The notes below the pieces were generated by a model. That model was not told the origin of the DNA. It saw only the letters and a program-made list of their open reading frames with translations, and did not search any database. Both the position numbers and the translations under genes were made by a program. Shown here in pieces: positions 58,711 to 64,000 of a stretch of DNA of 64,000 bases. Each line of letters opens with the position of its first letter. The first letter of the stretch is position 1. The stretch is from Dysosmobacter acutus (GTDB lineage Bacteria; Bacillota; Clostridia; Oscillospirales; Oscillospiraceae): NCBI RefSeq assembly GCF_018919205.1, contig NZ_JAHLQN010000001.1, positions 1,116,001 through 1,180,000 on the forward strand, read 5' to 3'.

Positions 58711-60456
58711 ATGAAAAAGATCGTTTCTCTTGCACTGGCATTGGTGCTGGTGCTCTCCCTTACCGCCTGCGGCGGCAAGGACGGCGGGAAATCCGCTGAC
58801 CCCAACCTCGGCAAATACATCGGCACAGAGTTCTCCAGCGACGGCGACAGCTGGTATTCCTTAGCTGACCTCTATGACGGCGAGTGCTATATCGAGCTCA
58901 AGAGCGACGGCAAGGGCGTGTTCTGTCTGGGCGGCGAGGCGACCGACATCAAGTGGTCGCTCGAAAGCGACGGCGCTTTGACGCTCAAGCGCGACGGTTT
59001 GGAAAGCAATGGCCTTTTACAGGACGGCTGCATCATGCTCGACGATCTCTGGGGCAACGAGGTTTACACCCTCTACGAGAAGGAAGATGCCGACTCCTCG
59101 CCGGAAAAGACCGGTGATACGCTGCTGGACTGGTGGAACGGCGACTGGTACGGCTGGTGGAAGATGACCGGCTGCTCGGGCTATTACGAGGACATGGAGG
59201 GCGACTGGTGGGATATCTGCGGCAATATTGACATCGGCGCAGATAAGACCGGCGTCGTCCGCCTCTGGGATGAGGACTACTCAAGAGACAGCCTCATGGC
59301 GAAGGTGAATGTCACCCTGAGCAGCGCCGGTACCGGCGAGCACGGCACGATGACCTCTGAGGACGGCCAGTTCACGGATATCGCTATCGAGCACGCGGAC
59401 TGGATCGTTGACCCCGGCCTGGCGGATCGGGATGATCTCATCTGCATCGACGGCTACTACGAAAACGGCGACGATGAGTTCTACTACGAAATCTATCTGC
59501 GCCCGTGGGGAACCTACTGGGACGACGCGGATGAGGATTCTCGCCCCAAGTCCTACGACGACTGGTATCTGCCCCTCATCAAGGCGGGCAAGTCCATGCC
59601 GGACGCCATCGGCGCGGACGCCCCGGCAAGCAGCGGCGATACGAAGTCCACAGCGCCGAGCGGCAATTCAAATGCGCCCAGCGGTACCGGCCTTGTGAGC
59701 GAGGAAGCGGTGCAGAAGGGCTACGTGTGGATGAACGAGGTCAATAACAATATTTTTGACAGCACCTACGAAGACCTCGTCGATTACTTCGGCGTGGAGG
59801 GTGAGTTCGTCAAGGAAGAGTACAGCGACCACATGAAGAGGAACCAACGCTACTACAAGTGGGTCTCGAAGGACGATCCCAGCCACTACGTCTACGTCAA
59901 CTTCGCCGAGGAGGAACCGGGCGTTTATAAGGTCAGCGCCTTCAACACCAGCGGCTTCTCCGGCAAGGAGGCGATTGAAAAGTATCTTGACACCGTGAAG
60001 GCTGAGGCGGCTGAGGTGAATAAGGCCGCCACCGCAAACACCAAGATGAAGGACTTCTCCGTAACCGTCACGCAGTTCGCGCACGATGATGTCGCGGTCA
60101 AGATCACGACGAAGATCCCTGAGTCCGGCTGGTCGTATGACGAGGGAAAGAAGTGCCTTGTGGAAAACGACGATCCCACAGCCTTCGGCGCGGGTGCCAT
60201 CAGATTCGAGGTAAGAGCCAATGTGGAGGACTTCGACTACTACAAGGACAGCTTTGAAAACTATCAGGATATCGATGATCGCGTGATCGGCGGTATCACC
60301 TTCAAGGGCCGCACCTACAAGCGCATCGGCTACGACTGGATCGAGTACGTCGCGCAGATCGACGATGGGCGTGCGCTGTCCATCGGACTGACAGATATTG
60401 ACTGCGTTCCGGGTACGATGCCCGACGTTATCCTCAGCGGCATGACGATCAAGTAA
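58711..60456 (+). CDS. lipoprotein of unknown function
   Basis: This 581-residue protein has a lipoprotein signal (LVLSLTAC, lipid site C20). Residues 30-140 and 150-270 are lipocalin-like beta units (LADLYDGECYIELKSDGKGV). A Ser/Pro linker (about 305-325) leads to a C-terminal domain (330-581) with two aromatic-rich alpha/beta segments. It resembles the lipoproteins at 52928 and 63078 in general design. It is followed by a terminator. Confidence 0.65.
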   Translation: MKKIVSLALALVLVLSLTACGGKDGGKSADPNLGKYIGTEFSSDGDSWYSLADLYDGECYIELKSDGKGVFCLGGEATDIKWSLESDGALTLKRDGLESNGLLQDGCIMLDDLWGNEVYTLYEKEDADSSPEKTGDTLLDWWNGDWYGWWKMTGCSGYYEDMEGDWWDICGNIDIGADKTGVVRLWDEDYSRDSLMAKVNVTLSSAGTGEHGTMTSEDGQFTDIAIEHADWIVDPGLADRDDLICIDGYYENGDDEFYYEIYLRPWGTYWDDADEDSRPKSYDDWYLPLIKAGKSMPDAIGADAPASSGDTKSTAPSGNSNAPSGTGLVSEEAVQKGYVWMNEVNNNIFDSTYEDLVDYFGVEGEFVKEEYSDHMKRNQRYYKWVSKDDPSHYVYVNFAEEEPGVYKVSAFNTSGFSGKEAIEKYLDTVKAEAAEVNKAATANTKMKDFSVTVTQFAHDDVAVKITTKIPESGWSYDEGKKCLVENDDPTAFGAGAIRFEVRANVEDFDYYKDSFENYQDIDDRVIGGITFKGRTYKRIGYDWIEYVAQIDDGRALSIGLTDIDCVPGTMPDVILSGMTIK

Positions 60457-60496
60457 GGTCATCGGTATATTTTGCCTGACCACAGCGTATCAAACG

Positions 60497-60529
60497 GCGC
60501 CCGCCCGCAGCGCGGGCGGGCGCTTTCTT
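60497..60529 (+). terminator. intrinsic terminator after the lipoprotein gene
   Basis: A perfect 12-bp GC stem GCGCCCGCCCGC/GCGGGCGGGCGC with a three-base loop, followed by TTTCTT. It precedes the YdjG-like gene by only 30 bases, so that gene depends on readthrough unless a promoter overlaps the hairpin. Confidence 0.8.
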
Positions 60530-60558
60530 GTGAGAAAAAGAAAGAGGTGGAACCATCT

Positions 60559-61698
60559 ATGCCAACACAGGTAACCAACTATCAATGCCCCGGCTGCACC
60601 GGTCCGCTGCACTTCGTAGGCGCTTCCGGTAAGCTGGAGTGCGAATACTGCGGTGCGAGTTACGACGTTGCGGAGATCGAGGCGCTCTACGCGGAGAAAG
60701 AAGAGAAGGCCGCGGCGGCGCAGCAGGCGGCTGAAGAAAAGGCCGCGGAGCAGAAGAAAGCGTCCGCCGACGGCGGCGATTGGGATACCTCCGGCTTCAG
60801 TGACGACTGGGGCGAGGAGGGCGCGCACATGAAAGCGTACAGCTGCCCCAGCTGCGGCGCGGAGCTCATCTGCGATGAGAGCACGGCGGCAACATCCTGC
60901 CCCTATTGCGGCAACCCCACGGTGGTGCCGGGGCAGTTTGCCGGTCAGCTGAAACCGGATTTCATTATCCCCTTCAAGTACAGCAAAGAGGACGCCGTCA
61001 AGGCGCTGAAAGAGCACTGCGCGGGAAAAATTTTCCTGCCCAAGAGTTTCACCAACGAAAACCATATTCAGAAAATTCAGGGCATTTATGTTCCGTTCTG
61101 GATGTTTGACGGCGAGGCGGAGGGCGATGCCCATTATCAGGCAACCCGCTCCCGCACCTACACCTCCGGGGATTATGAAATCACGGAGACAAGACATTTT
61201 GACGTTTACCGCGCCGGCAGAGTGACTTTTGAAAAGGTTCCGGTGGATGCGTCCAGTAAAATGCCGGATGACCACATGGATTCTATCGAACCCTATGACT
61301 ACAAAAAGCTGAAACCCTTCTCCACGGCCTATCTTCCCGGGTATTTGGCGGATAAATTCGACGTCACCGTGGAGCAGAGCCGGGAGCGGGCGGATCAGCG
61401 CTGTCAGGGAACCTTGGACGCAGCGCTGCGGAGCAGCGTGAGAGGTTATGATACCTGCATTCAAACCGGCGGCAGCTCCAGTCTACAGCGCGGCAAGGTG
61501 CATTATGCCTTGATGCCGGTGTGGATGCTGAACACGAAGTGGCACGGCAAGGACTTTACCTTTGCCATGAACGGACAGACCGGAAAACTGGTGGGCGACC
61601 TTCCCATGAGTTGGGGACGGTTTTGGGGGCTGTTTGCCGCCATTGCCGCACCGCTGTCGATTTTGGGAACGATTGTCTCAGTGCTGATGCTGCGATAA
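60559..61698 (+). CDS. ydjG-like: zinc-ribbon membrane protein (YdjG-like)
   Basis: The protein has 379 residues from ATG 60559 (AAAGAGGTGG upstream). Two zinc ribbons, CPGC...CEYCG and CPSCG...CPYCG, are separated by an Ala/Glu helix. A beta-rich middle follows (PFKYSKEDAVKALKEHCAGK; IQGIYVPFWMFDGEAEGDAH), and there is one C-terminal membrane helix (about 355-378). The order matches Bacillus YdjG, a partner in PspA/YdjI envelope stress. It precedes a TPM-domain gene, as ydjG precedes ydjH. The longer open frame upstream crosses the terminator and is not used. Confidence 0.75.
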   Translation: MPTQVTNYQCPGCTGPLHFVGASGKLECEYCGASYDVAEIEALYAEKEEKAAAAQQAAEEKAAEQKKASADGGDWDTSGFSDDWGEEGAHMKAYSCPSCGAELICDESTAATSCPYCGNPTVVPGQFAGQLKPDFIIPFKYSKEDAVKALKEHCAGKIFLPKSFTNENHIQKIQGIYVPFWMFDGEAEGDAHYQATRSRTYTSGDYEITETRHFDVYRAGRVTFEKVPVDASSKMPDDHMDSIEPYDYKKLKPFSTAYLPGYLADKFDVTVEQSRERADQRCQGTLDAALRSSVRGYDTCIQTGGSSSLQRGKVHYALMPVWMLNTKWHGKDFTFAMNGQTGKLVGDLPMSWGRFWGLFAAIAAPLSILGTIVSVLMLR

Positions 61699-61710
61699 GG
61701 AGGGGCGGAC

Positions 61711-63063
61711 ATGAACAAGAAATTCACAGCTTTGCTGATGGCGCTCCTGTTGGCGCTGACACTGTGTGTTCCTGCCATGGCGGTGTCGGAATACGGTGTG
61801 ATTTATGACGAGACCGATTCCCTTGGCTCCGTGGAGCTGGATTACATGGGCGAGCATGCCCTGCCGGAGCTTTCGGAAAAATTGCAGATGGACCTGCGGA
61901 TTGACGTATTTACCGATGAGGACGTATCCGCAGATACCGACGTCATGGACATTGCGGAATACGTCTATGAAAACAGCGGCTATGGTTGGGGCGAGAACCG
62001 GGACGGCGTTTCCCTGACGCTGCTGATGCGGGCGCAGCCGGACGGAACCTATGCACTGGCAGAAGACGATTGGAGCATTTATACCTTTTTGAGCCAGACC
62101 CGGGGCAGCGCGCAGGATTTGGCGGATACCGTATATGATGCGGTGGCACCTTACATGGCGGAGCGGGCATGGAACGGGGAAGACGTGACCATGAGCGGAA
62201 CGGCACTGATTCAAGCCACCGATGCCATGATGAATGCCGTGACGGAGTATATCAACGCGAATTGCCCGCCCAGCGAGACGGAACCGGACCCGGAGCCGGC
62301 GGCAACGCCCACCACGGCGGTGCCAAATGTGCCCCGGACCTTGAAAAGCGAGAGCATGAGCTATGTGTTCGACCACAGCCACATGCTCACCGATACCCAG
62401 CGGGCGGAGCTGGAGGCACAGGCAAAGGAAATTTCCCTGCGCCATCATTGCGGCGTCTACGTTGCGTTTGTAGATGATTACACCGTGTACAGCGACGGCG
62501 GCGGTGTTTACAAAACCACGTATCAGCTCTACCACGGAGATCAACTGGGTGTGGGCGATGACCGGGACGGCATTATCATTCTGCTGAGCATGGCGGAGCG
62601 GGATTACGCCATGTTTGTTTACGGTACGTATGCGGAAACCGCCTTTAACAGCTACGGTCAGGAAAAATTGGAAAAGGCATTCCTGGGCAACTTCAAGGAA
62701 GATGACTGGTATGGCGGCGTTTCCAATTATCTGAGCACTTGCGACGAGTACTTGACCCGGGCTGACGCAGGAAAACCCGTGCGGGAAAGTCCGGCACTGC
62801 TGATTGCGATTGCCGTTGTAGCCTCCTGCCTCTTGTCCGGCGCGATTTGTCTGTTCTTAAAGCGCAGCATGAAAACCGTACATCAGAAAGTCGAGGCAAA
62901 CGAGTATGTTGCACCGGGCGGCTTGCAGCTGAGCAAGCAGTATGACCGCTATACCCACACCACCGAGGTTCGCAGCAAGATTTCCAGCAGCGATGACAGC
63001 AGCAGCTCTGGTACCAGCAGCTGCAGCGGAGGCGGCGGCAGTGGCCGCAGCGGAAAGTTTTAA
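61711..63063 (+). CDS. ydjH-like: TPM-domain membrane protein (YdjH-like)
   Basis: This 450-residue protein has a signal peptide (about 1-24) and two TPM-type regions (about 25-175 and 215-355). The second contains VFDHSHMLTDTQRAELEAQA and DRDGIIILLSMAERDYAMFV. A membrane helix lies at about 370-390, and the tail is Ser/Gly-rich, ending SGGGGSGRSGKF, as in YgcG/YdjH-type proteins. TPM domains bind phospholipid or assist membrane-protein repair in other bacteria. It lies 12 bases after the YdjG-like gene with AAGGAGG upstream. Confidence 0.78.
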   Translation: MNKKFTALLMALLLALTLCVPAMAVSEYGVIYDETDSLGSVELDYMGEHALPELSEKLQMDLRIDVFTDEDVSADTDVMDIAEYVYENSGYGWGENRDGVSLTLLMRAQPDGTYALAEDDWSIYTFLSQTRGSAQDLADTVYDAVAPYMAERAWNGEDVTMSGTALIQATDAMMNAVTEYINANCPPSETEPDPEPAATPTTAVPNVPRTLKSESMSYVFDHSHMLTDTQRAELEAQAKEISLRHHCGVYVAFVDDYTVYSDGGGVYKTTYQLYHGDQLGVGDDRDGIIILLSMAERDYAMFVYGTYAETAFNSYGQEKLEKAFLGNFKEDDWYGGVSNYLSTCDEYLTRADAGKPVRESPALLIAIAVVASCLLSGAICLFLKRSMKTVHQKVEANEYVAPGGLQLSKQYDRYTHTTEVRSKISSSDDSSSSGTSSCSGGGGSGRSGKF

Positions 63064-63077
63064 GAAGGAGGCGGACG

Positions 63078-64000
63078 ATGAAGCATTTGTTCCTGCGCAG
63101 GTTCCTTCCGGCGCTTCTCTGCCTGGTATTTGCGCTGAGCCTGACTGCCTGCGGCGGAGGGACCGAGCCGCCCGAGACAGAAGGCGGCAGCGGCATGACA
63201 GGGGCGCTTTCCGGCGGCAAGGGCAATGTGTCTGAACCAAAGGGCGATCCAGAGAAAGCGGAGGCGGGACTTGTCCTGCTGCGGGCGTGTATGGCAGAGG
63301 ATGACCAGTTGGCCGGCGCGGTGGCTTACCTTGGTCAGCGCGAGCCAAACGACAGATCGTCGATGACGGAGTGGCTGCTCGAAAACAGCGGTGATCTTGT
63401 TTCCGAGCTGCCGTTTCTGCTGGAGATCCCAGCGGAGCGCGTACTCGGCGGAGAGAGCGGCAAACTCTACTGCATCGTCCCCCGGGACGAGAGCACCAGT
63501 CTCGCTGTAAATCATGTGACCTGGGAGTCACAGGGCAACGGCGTGTGGCCGGTGGCGGACGAGGTTCTCTATCGGGAAGAATACGCGCAGCCTGTGCTGG
63601 TATTCGTGAATTATGAGGAGTGGCCAGATGAGCCGGACACGGAGGTCAACCTTGTGACCAACAACGGCCTGGAGGTGAAATGGTATCCGCTGACCGATGA
63701 GTCCGGCTGCCCCGTCGTGCCCACCGGTGTGAACTACGCCCCCATGCTGATGGATTTTGGAATTTTTGGCGCTATCACAGGTCTTGACTATCCCGAGGAT
63801 TGGGAGCCGGCGGGCGACGACTGGTGGCTGCCGCCTACGGATATGGGTCTGGCAGACACCACCTGGGTCTGTGATGACTGGCTGATGAGCCTGCACTACG
63901 GCGACTGCGACCCTGACTATGCCGGGATCGCCGAGCTCTACCACCGCTTTGAAGACAATACAGAGCTGACACGGGTCTTTTCCGGCGTGTGGCGCATGGA
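63078..64000 (+). CDS. lipoprotein of unknown function (truncated by window end)
   Basis: At least 307 residues are encoded; the frame is open to the window edge. It starts at ATG 63078 after AAGGAGG. The lipoprotein signal LALCLVFALSLTAC-type has its lipid site at C25 (LTACGGG). The rest is beta-rich with many Trp (NHVTWESQGNGVWPVADEVL, WEPAGDDWWLPP). It resembles the lipoproteins at 52928 and 58711 in style and probably belongs to the same operon as the TPM gene. Confidence 0.7.
   Translation, partial: MKHLFLRRFLPALLCLVFALSLTACGGGTEPPETEGGSGMTGALSGGKGNVSEPKGDPEKAEAGLVLLRACMAEDDQLAGAVAYLGQREPNDRSSMTEWLLENSGDLVSELPFLLEIPAERVLGGESGKLYCIVPRDESTSLAVNHVTWESQGNGVWPVADEVLYREEYAQPVLVFVNYEEWPDEPDTEVNLVTNNGLEVKWYPLTDESGCPVVPTGVNYAPMLMDFGIFGAITGLDYPEDWEPAGDDWWLPPTDMGLADTTWVCDDWLMSLHYGDCDPDYAGIAELYHRFEDNTELTRVFSGVWRM

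Overview
The window looks like DNA from a gut-type Clostridia (Firmicutes), probably in the Oscillospirales. The support is strong GGAGG ribosome binding sites with frequent TTG starts, a GC-rich codon bias that leaves long antisense open frames, dockerin and S-layer-homology surface proteins, and protein families (DUF6744, DUF6935, DUF3990/DUF3791, DUF3268) that I associate with this group. No rRNA, tRNA or CRISPR array was seen.

Positions 1-35.7 kb read as one large conjugative or plasmid-like element. It opens with a VirD4/TraG-type coupling protein. Next come a DUF4160/DUF2442 toxin-antitoxin-like pair, a RepA-N-type replication initiator, a winged-helix protein, an S1-like protein and an inverted Fic gene. 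Two long operons follow. Operon A (8.0-19.7 kb) carries a large helicase, a sliding clamp, zinc proteins, a sigma-region-2-like protein, a MoxR AAA ATPase with a von Willebrand factor A (VWA) partner (RavA/ViaA-like), SSB and a DUF3990/DUF3791 pair. Operon B (21.8-35.7 kb) carries a JAMM peptidase, an E1-like ThiF protein, a second sliding clamp, a bactofilin-like protein, a DNA methylase, an E2-like protein, a Rad52-type annealing protein, a small SMC/Rad50-like ATPase, a primase-like protein and DUF6744. An intact IS605-type element (tnpA, tnpB) sits between the operons.

Both operons begin with an almost identical 265-bp leader. It has a promoter, a strong ribosome binding site, a 55-58-codon open frame and an intrinsic terminator inside that frame. 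This looks like a shared attenuator co-controlling both halves of the element. The other notable system is a ubiquitin-like set (JAMM peptidase with a possible beta-grasp segment, E1, E2) spread through the DNA-metabolism operon, resembling the PRTRC cassettes known from plasmids.

Positions 35.8-51.5 kb are a surface-protein locus. Two paralogous cassettes, each a solute-binding-type lipoprotein followed by a membrane-anchored LuxR regulator, point outward in opposite directions. Between them lie small zinc-ribbon and receiver-like genes, a 1613-residue secreted beta-helix protein ending in a dockerin, and a 957-residue protein with a cohesin-like N-terminus, six Ig-like (Big_2) repeats and three SLH domains. 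The last two look like a secreted cargo and its cell-wall anchor. No ABC permease lies near either binding protein, so signalling is more likely than uptake.

Positions 51.6-64 kb hold zinc-ribbon proteins, three lipoproteins, DUF6935, and an envelope-stress-like set (SPFH/YdjI-like, AIM24-like, TM2, YdjG-like zinc-ribbon membrane protein, TPM protein) resembling the Bacillus ydjGHI genes. A 161-bp MITE lies at the start of this region. The last gene runs off the window.
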